A DNA stretch of 64,000 nucleotides, from contig DATGIL010000009.1 of NCBI GenBank assembly GCA_035295745.1, positions 95,110 through 159,109 on the forward strand, read 5' to 3'. The notes beneath the pieces were generated by a model. The model was given only the letters and a program-made list of their open reading frames with translations. It was not told the DNA's origin and searched no databases. This stretch comes from JAIQFL01 sp035295745 (GTDB lineage: Bacteria > Acidobacteriota > Terriglobia > Bryobacterales > Bryobacteraceae). Position 1 is the stretch's first letter. Each line of letters begins with the position of its first letter. The position numbers were made by a program, and so were the translations under genes. This document shows, in pieces, positions 44,185 to 53,366 of the stretch.

Positions 44185-46140
44185 GTGCGTCTCCTTTTCT
44201 TCTCCGCCATTTTAGTTAGCGCGTCGCTGGCCGCGGCGCAACCCGTCATTCCTGTCGAGCCGGCATTGAACGAAATCTCCGCAACCGTGTGGCCGGTCGA
44301 AGCGGTGGTCTCCCCCAACGGAGCCCAAGTCGCTTACGTGCAGACCTCCGCCGGCAAGTCGGAAATCTACGTCACGGGATTGCGGGCCGTGGACCCGCGG
44401 CCAGTCCGCGTGACTGCCGGCGGATCGAACGAGAGCAGCCTCGCCTGGTCACCCGACAGTAGACAACTCGCCTTCCTCTCCGATCACGAACAGCCCGGGC
44501 AACTCCAACTCTATATCTGGGGAGCGAGCGGAGGCGCACCCCGGCAACTCACGCATCTGAAGGGCCTGCTCGCTACGCCGCGATGGTCGCCCGATGGCAC
44601 CGGCATCGCCATTCTGTTTACCGAGAATCTGCCGCGCGCCGCCGGTCCGCTCGATCCCGTCCTGCCCGACAGCGGCGTGGTGGAATCCAAAGTCTACGAG
44701 CAGCGTCTCACTCTCATCGACGGAATGACCGGCAACGCGCGCCAACTCTCACCCGCCGATACCTACGTCTACGAGTATGATTGGGCTCCCGACGCGAAGA
44801 ATTTCGTGATGACGGCGGCCAAGGGAGCCGGCGACGACAACTGGTGGATCGCGCAACTCTACACCATGCCCGCCGCTGGAGGCGACCTGCACCTCCTCTA
44901 CAAGCCAAGCGTGCAGCAACAGCTCGCGACTCCGCGCTGGTCGCCAGACGCCAAATCCATCTTCTTTATCGGCGGATTGATGAGCGACGAAGGCTCGACT
45001 GGCGGCGACATCTTTCAAATACCAGCGGCGGGCGGATCCGCGCGCAATCTGACGCCCGGCGTGACATCGTCCGCGAGCAACCTCGCTTGGCCCAGAAGGT
45101 CGGCCAATCTCTATTTCACCGAGCACTTCGATGGCGGCAGCGCGATCTCGCGTTGGGATCCCGCTACGGGTAAGACCGAACGATTGTGGCAGGGCGACGA
45201 AAGCATCAACCCGCCATTCGAAGACAACGGCATCACCTTCACCGACGATGGCAACACCTCCGCGCTGATTCGCATGTCCTGGCAGCAGCCGCCCGAAGTA
45301 TGGTGCGGACCCATAGGGAAGTGGATTCGCAAGACGACGTTGAACATGCAGCGCAAGCCGCTGTGGGGCCAATCTAAAAGCCTGCACTGGACGAGCGGCG
45401 GCTACCGTGTGCAGGGCTGGCTGCTTTACCCATTGCAATTCGATGCCAGCCGCAAATACCCCATGGTCGTGGCAGTGCACGGTGGGCCGGCGTCGTCATT
45501 GAAGCCCAGTTGGCCGCGGCCCGGATTCAATCCGACGCTGCTGTCGCAGCAGGGATACTTCGTCTTCATGCCGAATCCTCGGGGCAGCTATGGACAGGGC
45601 GAAAAGTTCGCTATGGCGAACGTGAAGGATTTCGGCGGCGGCGATCTCCGCGACATCCTGGCGGGAGTCGACGAAGCCATCAAGACGGCGCCGATCGATC
45701 CGCAGCGCATTGGAATTACAGGTTGGAGTTATGGCGGATTCATGACCATGTGGGCCGTCACGCAGAGCACTCGCTTTCGCGCCGCGGTGGCAGGCGCCGG
45801 CCTCGCCAACTGGCAGAGTTACTACGGGGAGAACGCCATCGATCAATGGATGATCCCGTATTTCGGCGCCTCGGTCTACGACGATCCGGGGGTCTACGCG
45901 AAGAGTTCGCCCATCAACTTCATCAAGCGCGTGAAGACTCCTACGCTGGTGGTGGTGGGAAGCGGCGATGGCGAGTGTCCGCCGCCCCAGTCGTACGAGT
46001 TCTGGCACGCGCTGAAGACCCTCGGCGTTAAGACGCAACTCGTGGTCTATCCGGACGAGGGCCACCTGTTCCACCAGCCCGATCATCAGCGCGACGTTCT
46101 GGTGCGGACCATTCAATGGTTCAACGAAAATCTGCGCTAG
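44185..46140 (+). CDS. exported S9-family (prolyl oligopeptidase-like) peptidase
   Basis: A 651-residue secreted serine peptidase from GTG 44185. The frame is open upstream, but that part is repeat sequence. The signal peptide is RLLFFSAILVSASLAAAQP. Residues about 40-390 form a beta-propeller with WSPDSRQLAFLSD, PRWSPDGTGIAILF and PRWSPDAKSIFFIGG repeats. The C-terminal alpha/beta-hydrolase has the nucleophile in GWSYGGFMTMW, the Asp in GSGDGECPP and the His in DEGHLFHQPDH. It resembles dipeptidyl/acylaminoacyl peptidases for peptide scavenging. Repeat array 3 follows its stop. Confidence 0.92.
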   Translation: MRLLFFSAILVSASLAAAQPVIPVEPALNEISATVWPVEAVVSPNGAQVAYVQTSAGKSEIYVTGLRAVDPRPVRVTAGGSNESSLAWSPDSRQLAFLSDHEQPGQLQLYIWGASGGAPRQLTHLKGLLATPRWSPDGTGIAILFTENLPRAAGPLDPVLPDSGVVESKVYEQRLTLIDGMTGNARQLSPADTYVYEYDWAPDAKNFVMTAAKGAGDDNWWIAQLYTMPAAGGDLHLLYKPSVQQQLATPRWSPDAKSIFFIGGLMSDEGSTGGDIFQIPAAGGSARNLTPGVTSSASNLAWPRRSANLYFTEHFDGGSAISRWDPATGKTERLWQGDESINPPFEDNGITFTDDGNTSALIRMSWQQPPEVWCGPIGKWIRKTTLNMQRKPLWGQSKSLHWTSGGYRVQGWLLYPLQFDASRKYPMVVAVHGGPASSLKPSWPRPGFNPTLLSQQGYFVFMPNPRGSYGQGEKFAMANVKDFGGGDLRDILAGVDEAIKTAPIDPQRIGITGWSYGGFMTMWAVTQSTRFRAAVAGAGLANWQSYYGENAIDQWMIPYFGASVYDDPGVYAKSSPINFIKRVKTPTLVVVGSGDGECPPPQSYEFWHALKTLGVKTQLVVYPDEGHLFHQPDHQRDVLVRTIQWFNENLR

Positions 46141-46179
46141 CGGGCCTGTCGCAGCGACTTGGCCGGCAAGTTGGAAAGC

Positions 46180-46740
46180 GCGCGTCACGGTCGCGGCTCG
46201 TCACCAAACGTTCGCGCCAGGCATGCGCTTGCGAGCCGCGCGCGTCAGCAAGCGACCACTAATCAGAGCGCGGCAACGCTCCCTCACGGTCGCGGCTCGT
46301 CATCAAAACGTTCGCGCCATGGGTGCGCTTGCGAGCCGCGCGCGTCAGCAAGCGACCACTAATCAGAGCGCGGCAACGCTCCCTCACGGTCGCGGCTCGT
46401 CACCTCATACGTTCGCGCCAGGCGTGCGCTTGCGAGCCGCGCGCGTGAGCAAGCGACCACTAATCAGAGCGCGGCAACGCTCCCTCACGGTCGCGGCTCG
46501 TCACCTCATACTTTCGCGCCATGGGTGCGCTTGCGAGCCGCGCGCGTCAGCAAGCGATCACTAATCAGAGCGCGGCAACGCTCCCTCACGGTCGCGGCTC
46601 GTCACCTCATACGTTCGCGCCAGGCGTGCGCTTGCGAGCCGCGCGCGTCAGCAAGCGACCACTAATCAGAGCGCGGCAACGCTCCCTCACGGTCGCGGCT
46701 CGTTACCTCATACGTTCGCGCCATGCGTGCGCTTGCGAGC
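46180..46740 (+). repeat. tandem repeat array 3, about 5.5 units of 100-101 bp
   Basis: The box GAGCCGCGCGCGTCAGCAAG recurs at 46233, 46333, 46434, 46535 and 46636. Each is followed by CGACCACTAATCAGAGCGCG, GCTCCCTCACGGTCGCGGCT and TTCGCGCCA(T/G)G. Units are nearly identical. The array fills the gap between the convergent peptidase and sigma-factor genes. Same two-box family as arrays 1 and 2, with a different spacer. Confidence 0.93.
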
Positions 46741-46753
46741 GTCATCGAGCGCT

Positions 46754-47410
46754 TCATGCATGCTTATGTTCTGTCTGCGACAGGCTGCTGGAGTCGGCCG
46801 CTGCCGGGCGGCTCTCCGCTCCCGCAAACAGGAAACACAACCCGGCGAGTGTGTCGTACGAGAAATGGATTCGGTCGCCGCGGACCTGGCGGAGCTTCTT
46901 GTGCACGCGCGTCAGCAGCGAACTCACCGTGCCCGACTGAATGCCGAGCGAGGCGGCGATCTCTTCATAAGAGGCACCGCCGGCACGCAATCGCAGACAC
47001 TGTAGCTCGCGGCACGAGAAGCGGGCAGCGATCTCGGAGGCGGCCTGTGCACTTTCGACGGCGGCGTCGGCTCCTTGACCGGGATCCGGCACGTCGTACC
47101 CGTCGACTGCCGGGACTTCCCGTTTCAAAGCGGCCCGCCCTAAGCGGTCCAACAGGTAATTCCGTAGTACGCGGTACAACCAACCGCGCGGATTCTCGAT
47201 GACACGGCCGTAATTGCGCTCCACGAAATAGCGCAGAAAGGCCTCCTGGACCGCGTCGATGGCGCTGTCCTCACGTCGCACAAAGGTTTCGGCATACGAC
47301 AGCAGTTCCGCCGAGTAGCGCCGGTAGATCGCCTCGATCTCCTGCTCCAGCCCGCCACGACTGACATCGCATACTGCATGAAAAGACTTGGGGCCCACCG
47401 GCTTTATCAT
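46754..47410 (-). CDS. RNA polymerase sigma-70 family factor
   Basis: A 218-residue ECF-like factor from ATG 47410. Region 2 lies at about 20-90 (EIEAIYRRYSAELLSYAETF, DSAIDAVQEAFLRYFVERNY, NPRGWLYRVLRNYLLDRLGR). Region 4 lies at about 125-180 (RFSCRELQCLRLRAGGASYEEIAASLG, then SGTVSSLLTRVHKKLRQ). A ~35-residue C-terminal tail includes one hydrophobic patch (LAGLCFLFAG) that could associate with a membrane. No anti-sigma gene is adjacent. It is divergent from the 886-residue Tat protein gene, 76 bases apart, which may be a target. Confidence 0.87.
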   Translation of the reverse strand: MIKPVGPKSFHAVCDVSRGGLEQEIEAIYRRYSAELLSYAETFVRREDSAIDAVQEAFLRYFVERNYGRVIENPRGWLYRVLRNYLLDRLGRAALKREVPAVDGYDVPDPGQGADAAVESAQAASEIAARFSCRELQCLRLRAGGASYEEIAASLGIQSGTVSSLLTRVHKKLRQVRGDRIHFSYDTLAGLCFLFAGAESRPAAADSSSLSQTEHKHA

Positions 47411-47486
47411 GCTCACGGGTGTCGATGTGTAACAAGCTTTACTTTCGTTAGCTTGCGGATAGTCCGGTGGTAAAATCGAACCACCC

Positions 47487-50147
47487 ATGAACGATAGCGC
47501 TTACAGCCGCAGGCATTTTTTGAAAACGACGGCGACTGCCGTCGCGGCGACGAGTCCGCTGGCACGGGCACAGAACGGCGCCGGAAAGATCGTATCGATC
47601 GTCGTGGCCCCCGGCGACTCCGTGGCTGCTTCCATACCGGTGCGAAACGCCATTGCCGAGCTGACCCGGGCTTTGGAAACAACGGGCGCCGCGGTTCGCC
47701 GGAAGGATCGCGCAGACCAGGCAGAGGGTGACTACACCATCGTTGTGGCGGGACCCGGAAATTCGAGCGAGCCGGTACCCAACGCCGCCGAAGCTCTGAT
47801 CTTGAAGCGGGTCCAAATCGGGGCCCGGCCCGCGATTCTGGCAGGCGGACACGACGCGCGCGGTCTCGTCTACGCCGTGCTCGATCTGGCCGACCGCGTC
47901 AACCACGCATCCGACCTCGCTGCCGCCTTCACTCTGCGAAGCGGCGGCGCCGAGCAACCCGCCAATCCCGTCCGCAGCATCCAGAAGCTGTTCGTCAGTG
48001 ATGTGGAGGACAAGCCGTGGTTTTACGATCGCGAAATGTGGCCGCGCTACCTCAACATGCTGGCGGCCCAGCGCTTCAATCGCTTCAATCTGAGTTTTGG
48101 CATCGGATACGATTTCCTGCGCGAAGTTACCGATGCCTACGGCCTGTTCCTCTACCCGTTCATGCTCTCCGTGCCCGGCTATCAGGTGCGCGCAGTGAAT
48201 TTGCCCGACGCGGAACGCGACCGCAATCTCGAAACTCTGCGCTTCATCAGCGAGCAGACCGTCGCACGGGGCCTCGAGTTTCAGTTGGGTATCTGGATGC
48301 ACGGCTATCAGTGGGCGAATAGTCCCAAGGCCAACTACACGATCGAGGGACTGAACGCGGACAATCACGGACCCTATTGCCGCGACGCGCTGGCCGCACT
48401 CCTGAAGGCGTGTCCCGCAATCTCGGGGGTCACGTTTCGCATCCATGGCGAGAGCGGCGTCGCCGAAGGCAGCTATCCGTTCTGGAAGACGGTGTTCGAT
48501 GGAATCCAACTCAGCGGGCGCCGGATCGAGATCGATCTGCATGCCAAAGGCTTGGACCAAGGCATGATCGATGTCGCGTTGGCTACCGGTATGCCCGTCC
48601 GCGTTTCGCCGAAATTCTGGGCGGAACATATGGGAATGCCCTACCATCAGGCCGATATCCGCGACCAGGAGATGCCCAAAGGCCGCACCGCCACGGGGCT
48701 GATGGCCCTCAGTGCCGGAGCGCGCAGCTTCACCCGCTATGGTTATGCCGATTTCCTGCGCGAGGACCGTAAGTACAGCGTCATCCATCGCATCTGGCCG
48801 GGTACGCAGCGGCTGCTGTTGTGGGGCGATCCAGAAACCGCTGCCGCCTATTCGCGAGCTTTCGGTTTTTGCGGCTCCGATGGAGTCGAGATCATGGAGC
48901 CGCTCTCGTTCAAGGGGCGGCGCGGGTCGGGCATCGCAGGCGGTCGCTGCGCATATGCCGACGCGTCGCTGAAGCCACGCTGGGACTGGGAGAAGTACGA
49001 CTACACCTACCGTGTGTGGGGCCGTGCACTCTACAATCCGCATACCGAGCCCGACGGCTCACAGCGGTATCTGCGCAGCCGTTTCGGTGCTGCCGCTCCT
49101 GCGATGGAGCGCGCGGCCAGCCATGCCAGCCGCATCCTGCCTACGATTACTACCGCGCACCTTCCGTCCGCTGCCAACAATACCTTTTGGCCGGAGATGT
49201 ACACCAACCAGCCCATCGTCGATCCGAAGCGCAAGAATCCTTATACCGATACGCCATCGCCGAAAGTCTTCGCGAACACCAGCCCGCTCGACACCCAACT
49301 CTTCTCCCGCATGAGCGACTTCGCCGATGAGTTGCTGAAGGGCGACCGGAGCGGAAAGTTTTCCCCGGTTGAGGTGGCGCAATGGCTGGAAGATGACGCC
49401 GCCCAGGCGAGAGCGAGTCTGAAGGAAGCTGTCGGCAAGACCGCGAATCAAAGCGCCGAGTTTCGCCGGATGGCGATCGATGTGGATTTGCAGGCGGGGC
49501 TCGGCGCCTTTTTCGGTGCCAAGTTCCGCAGCGGCGTCCTGTATACCATTCACGAACAAACCGGCGATCGGGATGCGCTCGAAGAGGCGCTGAAGACCTA
49601 TCGCCGCGCTCGCGACACATGGGCGGAACTGGCGGCTCGCGCCAAGGGAGTCTACGTTCCCGATGTCGCTGTCGGCGAATTGGCTTGGCTCAAGGGACAC
49701 TGGATGGATCGTCTGCCGGCGATCGATGACGATATCGCGCAGATGGAGACGCGCCTGGCGTCGGCGAAATCCGCAGCCACGCCGGGAGTCCATGAGGCTA
49801 TCCAACAGGTTCTGGGACGGCCGGAAGCGCGACCCCAACCGCCCTGCAAGCACGATCCGCCGCTACGCTTCCGTCCCAAAGAACCGCTGAAACTCGAGGT
49901 CGCGCTCACCGCGGAGAGGAAGATCACTCGGGCGACCCTCTACTATCGTCACGTCAACCAGGCGGAGCGCTTCGAATCCTTGCCATTGGAAAGCAGCGGC
50001 AAGATGTATCAAGCCATCATTCCCGGCAGCTATACCGATTCCGTCTATCCCTTGCAGTATTACTTCGAGTTTCGGGAAGGTCCCGGCAAAGCGTGGCTCC
50101 ATGGGGCACCCAGCTTTCCTGTGTACCTCGTGGTGCGCCCCGCTTAG
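47487..50147 (+). CDS. Tat-exported glycoside-hydrolase-like protein
   Basis: An 886-residue protein with a twin-arginine signal (SRRHFLKTTATAVAATSPLARA). Residues about 35-150 resemble the N-terminal alpha/beta domain of GH67/GH20 enzymes (YTIVVAGPGNSS ... AILAGGHDARGLVYAVLDLAD). A TIM-barrel-like central part follows (RFNRFNLSFGIGYDFL, QLGIWMHGYQW, VTFRIHGESGVAEGSYPFW). Then come a helical domain and a C-terminal beta-sandwich (PLKLEVALTAERKITRATLYYRH). A role on glucuronic-acid-bearing plant polymers is a guess from architecture. The GguC/AraD1-type gene begins 3 bases later, hinting at sugar-acid metabolism. Confidence 0.72.
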   Translation: MNDSAYSRRHFLKTTATAVAATSPLARAQNGAGKIVSIVVAPGDSVAASIPVRNAIAELTRALETTGAAVRRKDRADQAEGDYTIVVAGPGNSSEPVPNAAEALILKRVQIGARPAILAGGHDARGLVYAVLDLADRVNHASDLAAAFTLRSGGAEQPANPVRSIQKLFVSDVEDKPWFYDREMWPRYLNMLAAQRFNRFNLSFGIGYDFLREVTDAYGLFLYPFMLSVPGYQVRAVNLPDAERDRNLETLRFISEQTVARGLEFQLGIWMHGYQWANSPKANYTIEGLNADNHGPYCRDALAALLKACPAISGVTFRIHGESGVAEGSYPFWKTVFDGIQLSGRRIEIDLHAKGLDQGMIDVALATGMPVRVSPKFWAEHMGMPYHQADIRDQEMPKGRTATGLMALSAGARSFTRYGYADFLREDRKYSVIHRIWPGTQRLLLWGDPETAAAYSRAFGFCGSDGVEIMEPLSFKGRRGSGIAGGRCAYADASLKPRWDWEKYDYTYRVWGRALYNPHTEPDGSQRYLRSRFGAAAPAMERAASHASRILPTITTAHLPSAANNTFWPEMYTNQPIVDPKRKNPYTDTPSPKVFANTSPLDTQLFSRMSDFADELLKGDRSGKFSPVEVAQWLEDDAAQARASLKEAVGKTANQSAEFRRMAIDVDLQAGLGAFFGAKFRSGVLYTIHEQTGDRDALEEALKTYRRARDTWAELAARAKGVYVPDVAVGELAWLKGHWMDRLPAIDDDIAQMETRLASAKSAATPGVHEAIQQVLGRPEARPQPPCKHDPPLRFRPKEPLKLEVALTAERKITRATLYYRHVNQAERFESLPLESSGKMYQAIIPGSYTDSVYPLQYYFEFREGPGKAWLHGAPSFPVYLVVRPA

Positions 50148-50150
50148 CCC

Positions 50151-51146
50151 ATGCGACTGATCCAATTGCAGGCGCCTTCGGGACGGCGCGTTGGCGTCAT
50201 CGAGGAGGGCCAGATCTGTCTCACTGGCGTGGAGTCGGTCTACCAACTGGCGAATGCCGCGCTGGCGGAAGGCATCTCCATCGACGAGATGCTCCAACGA
50301 GCTCGGAGTGGCGATCCGGAGTCTCTGAACTACGACCCGATCTACCGCGGCGATTCGGAGTGGCAGATACTCCCGCCTATCGACCATCCCCTCGAACCGT
50401 CGCGTTGTCTGGTGAGCGGCACTGGCCTCAGCCACATCCGCAGTGCCCACAATCGCCAGGCCATGCACGCGGCCGATGAGCATGTTACCGACAGCATGCG
50501 GATGTACCAGTGGGGTCTGGAGGGCGGCCGGCCAGCGACTGGCGAAGTGGGAGTCTCACCGGAGTGGTTCTACAAAGGCACGGGAACCAGCCTGCGCGCG
50601 CACAATCAGCCGCTCGACGTGCCGTCCTATGCTGAGGATGGCGGTGAGGAGCCTGAAATTGCCGGCGTCTACATCGTGGATGGCACGGGAGCGCCGCGCC
50701 GCATTGGCATGACAGCCGGCAACGAATTCTCCGATCACGTCTTCGAGAAGAGGAACTACCTCTACCTCGCCGGTTCGAAGCTGCGCGCTTGCGCCATCGG
50801 ACCGGAACTGGTGACCGATCCTGATTTCAGCCGGGTCTCAGGGCGCGTAGAGATTCAGCGCGGCGGCGCCACAATCTGGTCGAAAGCGATTCACACCGGC
50901 GAAGCGCTGATGTGCCACAGTCTGGCCAACCTGGAGCATCATCACTTCAAGTTCGAGCCGCATCGCCGCCCCGGAGATGTGCATGTGCACTTCTTCGGCG
51001 CCGACGCGTTCAGCTTCGGCGACGGCGTGCGGCTGGAAGACGGCGATGTAATGGAGATTCAGTTCCAGGGCTTTGGCAGGGCTCTCCGCAATCCGGTGCG
51101 GAAGTCGAATGGTATGGATCCGTTAGTGGTCGTGCGGCCGGTGTGA
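50151..51146 (+). CDS. GguC/AraD1-type FAH-superfamily protein
   Basis: A 331-residue FAH-superfamily enzyme. MRLIQLQAPSGRRVGVIEEG and LVSGTGLSHIRSAHNRQAMH are features of the GguC/AraD1 group associated with arabinose and galactose utilisation. The metal-binding acidic cluster is in EDGGEEPEIAGVYIVDGTGA, followed by IGMTAGNEFSDHVFEKRNYL. The likely role is dehydration or hydration of a 2-keto-3-deoxy acid. It is a distant paralog of the FAH gene at 3.2 kb. It is coupled to the upstream exported glycosidase-like gene and convergent with a sigma-factor gene. Confidence 0.82.
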   Translation: MRLIQLQAPSGRRVGVIEEGQICLTGVESVYQLANAALAEGISIDEMLQRARSGDPESLNYDPIYRGDSEWQILPPIDHPLEPSRCLVSGTGLSHIRSAHNRQAMHAADEHVTDSMRMYQWGLEGGRPATGEVGVSPEWFYKGTGTSLRAHNQPLDVPSYAEDGGEEPEIAGVYIVDGTGAPRRIGMTAGNEFSDHVFEKRNYLYLAGSKLRACAIGPELVTDPDFSRVSGRVEIQRGGATIWSKAIHTGEALMCHSLANLEHHHFKFEPHRRPGDVHVHFFGADAFSFGDGVRLEDGDVMEIQFQGFGRALRNPVRKSNGMDPLVVVRPV

Positions 51147-51152
51147 TTTCGG

Positions 51153-51776
51153 TTACGCTACGCAGGCCGGCGAGATCAAGTCGTCGCGCAGATTTTTCAG
51201 CGCCACTCGCACCCAGGTCTTCACAGTGCCCAGGGGATGGCCCATGCGGGCCGCCACTTCGAGTTGCGAGAGTCCTCCGAAATACGAAAGCTCGATCGCG
51301 CGGCGCTGATTCGGAGACAGACGGCTCACAGCGGCCTGAATCCGGCGTGCCCGGTCCGACCCCAGGATCTCGCGCTCCATATCGGTCCGCAGAGCGGGAT
51401 GGTCCGTTTCGTCAAACGCCACGACGTTGCGATGGCGGCCGCTGGCGGAGCGCAGATAATCGATCGCGCAATTGTGGGCGATCGCCATCAACCATGGACT
51501 GATGGAGCCCTTGGAGGCGTCGAAGTTCCGGATGCGATTCCATACTCGCAGAAAAGTCTCCTGCACCAGGTCCTCGGCGGTGCTGGCGTCATGCACCACG
51601 CGGAGAATCACCGTGTAAACCAGGCGTCCGTACCGGTCAAAAATATCGGCGAGTGCCTGGGCGTCCCGTGCCTGCAAACGGTCCACGAGGATGGTATCGT
51701 TCTGAACCATCGACCCGGTCCTCCAGGCTACCCCTTGTCTCTGCTCGATCTCGTTCCGGTTGGTGCTGGTGATCAT
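51153..51776 (-). CDS. RNA polymerase sigma-70 family factor (SigK/ECF-like)
   Basis: A 207-residue sigma factor. ATG 51776 is chosen for the GGAAGG site 8 bases upstream; ATG 51710 has none and the frame is open to 51956. Region 2 carries LADIFDRYGRLVYTVILRVV, AEDLVQETFLRVWNRIRNFD and WLMAIAHNCAIDYLRS. Region 4 carries SRLSPNQRRAIELSYFGGLS, QLEVAARMGHPLGTVKTWVR and VALKNLRDDL. This is the form that pairs with RskA-type anti-sigma proteins, but no such gene lies beside it. Its target may include the nearby DinB gene, transcribed divergently. Confidence 0.88.
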   Translation of the reverse strand: MITSTNRNEIEQRQGVAWRTGSMVQNDTILVDRLQARDAQALADIFDRYGRLVYTVILRVVHDASTAEDLVQETFLRVWNRIRNFDASKGSISPWLMAIAHNCAIDYLRSASGRHRNVVAFDETDHPALRTDMEREILGSDRARRIQAAVSRLSPNQRRAIELSYFGGLSQLEVAARMGHPLGTVKTWVRVALKNLRDDLISPACVA

Positions 51777-52003
51777 TCGATTCGCCTTCCGGGGATTAAA
51801 TGTGCAGTTGACTGCCCGAAATGATGAGCTCCGTAAGGCTATGTAATTAAAGGCATTGCTTGCTTCATTCGGTGGCCTTACCGCGCTCCCTGTACACCAA
51901 AAAGGCAGTCGACTGCCAACAAAGTAGACACTGTGTGCCAGGATAAAATCGCACAAGTGAAAACGAAATGCCTATTACAGTCGCAGAGAGGACGGCCGCA
52001 TAG

Positions 52004-52483
52004 ATGACACACGATTCAGCCTTACGCGAGCAGCTCATTCGCATGTTGCAGGGCGGGCTGGCCCATGCAACATTCGATGACGTGATCCGCGACTTTCCCA
52101 CGGATAAGATCGGAATCAGGCCGCACGGCATACCTCATTCGGCGTGGGAATTACTGGAACATATGCGCATCGCGCAGAACGATATTCTCGAATTCAGCCG
52201 GTCCGCCGAATACGTTTCTCCCAATTGGCCCCAAGGATATTGGCCGAAGTCGGCCGCGCCTGCGACGCCCGGCCTATGGAACGAATCCGTTGCGCGCTTC
52301 CGTCAGGATCTGGTGGAGTTCGAGGCGCTATTGCAAGATCCGAAGATCGACTTGAACCGAGAATTTCCTTGGGGAGACGGCCAGACGGTGCTCCGTGAGG
52401 CGTTGCTGATCGGCAGCCACAATTCCTATCACCTGGGCCAACTGGTGCAGGTCCGTCGCTTGGTGGGTGCCTGGGGAAAGTAG
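52004..52483 (+). CDS. DinB-family protein
   Basis: A 159-residue four-helix-bundle protein of the DinB/YfiT metal-binding superfamily. The metal His triad is probably one His in IPHSAWELLEHMRIAQNDIL and two in GSHNSYHLGQLVQVRRL. The central EFPWGDGQTVLREALLIG is typical. Known relatives are thiol transferases or metal-dependent hydrolases induced by stress, and the substrate is unknown. It starts 48 bases past the long open end of the divergent sigma-factor frame. Confidence 0.85.
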   Translation: MTHDSALREQLIRMLQGGLAHATFDDVIRDFPTDKIGIRPHGIPHSAWELLEHMRIAQNDILEFSRSAEYVSPNWPQGYWPKSAAPATPGLWNESVARFRQDLVEFEALLQDPKIDLNREFPWGDGQTVLREALLIGSHNSYHLGQLVQVRRLVGAWGK

Positions 52484-52496
52484 TGGGTCAGTCCAT

Positions 52497-52700
52497 TCAG
52501 AAGGTGAGCGGCTGCCACGAGTGCCAGACGGCATCTCCGTGGCAGTCCTGGCAGTGGATGGCGACATCGCGAATCGAGCACCGCTGCTCGCCCGCAACCT
52601 TTTCGCTCCAGATCTCGAACATCAGCCCGGCGGACGCCGTCGTGTCGCCAACGAGGCCAGCACGCTTGCAACTTCCGCCGGGTTCGAGTCTGATCAGCAT
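52497..52700 (-). CDS. possible small CxxCH-containing protein
   Basis: A 67-residue minus-strand frame from ATG 52700 with TGGAGAA just upstream. It contains SCKRAGLVGDTTASAGLMFE and, near the C terminus, HCQDCHGDAVWHSWQ, which holds a CxxCH heme-type motif but no signal peptide. Two plus-strand frames across the same bases are also open, so coding cannot be decided by reading. It could be part of a metal-binding small protein or chance. Confidence 0.3.
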   Translation of the reverse strand: MLIRLEPGGSCKRAGLVGDTTASAGLMFEIWSEKVAGEQRCSIRDVAIHCQDCHGDAVWHSWQPLTF

Positions 52701-52740
52701 TTCTCCAGATCGACCTGATTTCGTGGGTCCCACAGTGTAG

Positions 52741-53270
52741 TTACGCGCCCAGTACCGCGGTCCCTTTTAGGTCTCTTTAAGAGCCGACTAAAAGCGCGGG
52801 CCCCGCCTGACTCGCAAAGGATGCAGGTTTCGTGGAAATGTGACCTTCACCAACCGCCGCAATCTGCATCTTGAAGGGGAAAAGCAGAAATATCGGGATC
52901 CGAAAATCATGGAAAAATCACTCATCCGGATACTCGCCGCACCGCTGTGGCCCAAGGCAGAATTTGAATTCAAAAAGATATTGCATCTCCGGAAAAGGTA
53001 TCGTACTATGAAACCCGTCCCACCATTAAGTGTGTCCAGCTAGAGTGTCGAGTGCCGTCTTAGCAGTTAGTTGAGGCCAGGCGGATCGAGCTTTGTAAGG
53101 GAGTTGTGTGTCCGGCCAGTCTTCTCTTTTGGGACCTGTAAGATCTGTATATCTTGGGCGGCAGTTTTCATGCCTTCGTAACACTGGGGGCGGGCCAGGA
53201 GGGCCCTCGATGTCCGAGCATGCTACCATCACCGGCCGCTGGGCGCTGGCCTTCATACCAGGGTCTCGGC
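52741..53270. other. leader region upstream of the LodB-tyrosinase-LodA cluster
   Basis: About 530 bases. It carries the predicted promoter at 52981-53009 and locally AT-rich sequence. A short plus frame at 52840-53043 (67 codons, GTG, weak ribosome site) and one at 53211-53350 are open but unsupported. The long untranslated leader is notable. Confidence 0.4.
52981..53009 (+). promoter_or_regulatory. predicted promoter of the LodB-tyrosinase-LodA cluster
   Basis: TTGCAT (52981-52986) and TACTAT (53004-53009) are separated by 17 bases in an AT-rich patch. The -10 hexamer is the same as that of the small-RNA promoter near 26.97 kb. Transcription would start about 350 bases before the flavoprotein ATG. 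Confidence 0.5.
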
Positions 53271-53366
53271 ATGATGCAGGTGGTGCGCACCGTTCGGCCA
53301 GCTCCGATCCAGACGCCGCGTATCAGTGGACTGGCGTGCAGCAGCATTGATCGCGATGCAAGATGA
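53271..53366 (+). CDS. possible 31-residue leader peptide
   Basis: Starts at ATGATG and ends with TGA overlapping the flavoprotein ATG (ATGA at 53363-53366). It encodes MMQVVRTVRPAPIQTPRISG and LACSSIDRDAR. The overlap would allow coupled translation of the flavoprotein. The ribosome site is weak (CAGGG). Listed as a candidate only. Confidence 0.3.
   Translation: MMQVVRTVRPAPIQTPRISGLACSSIDRDAR

Noticed and set aside
46180..46740. CRISPR array
   Set aside because: Units are 100-101 bp and repeat over their whole length, with no unique spacers of constant size and no cas genes nearby.
46159..46940. Protein-coding genes with SLTVAAR/LPHGRGS-like repeats
   Set aside because: These frames arise from the tandem DNA repeat read in several frames at once. 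They have no ribosome sites, and similar frames appear in all three arrays.
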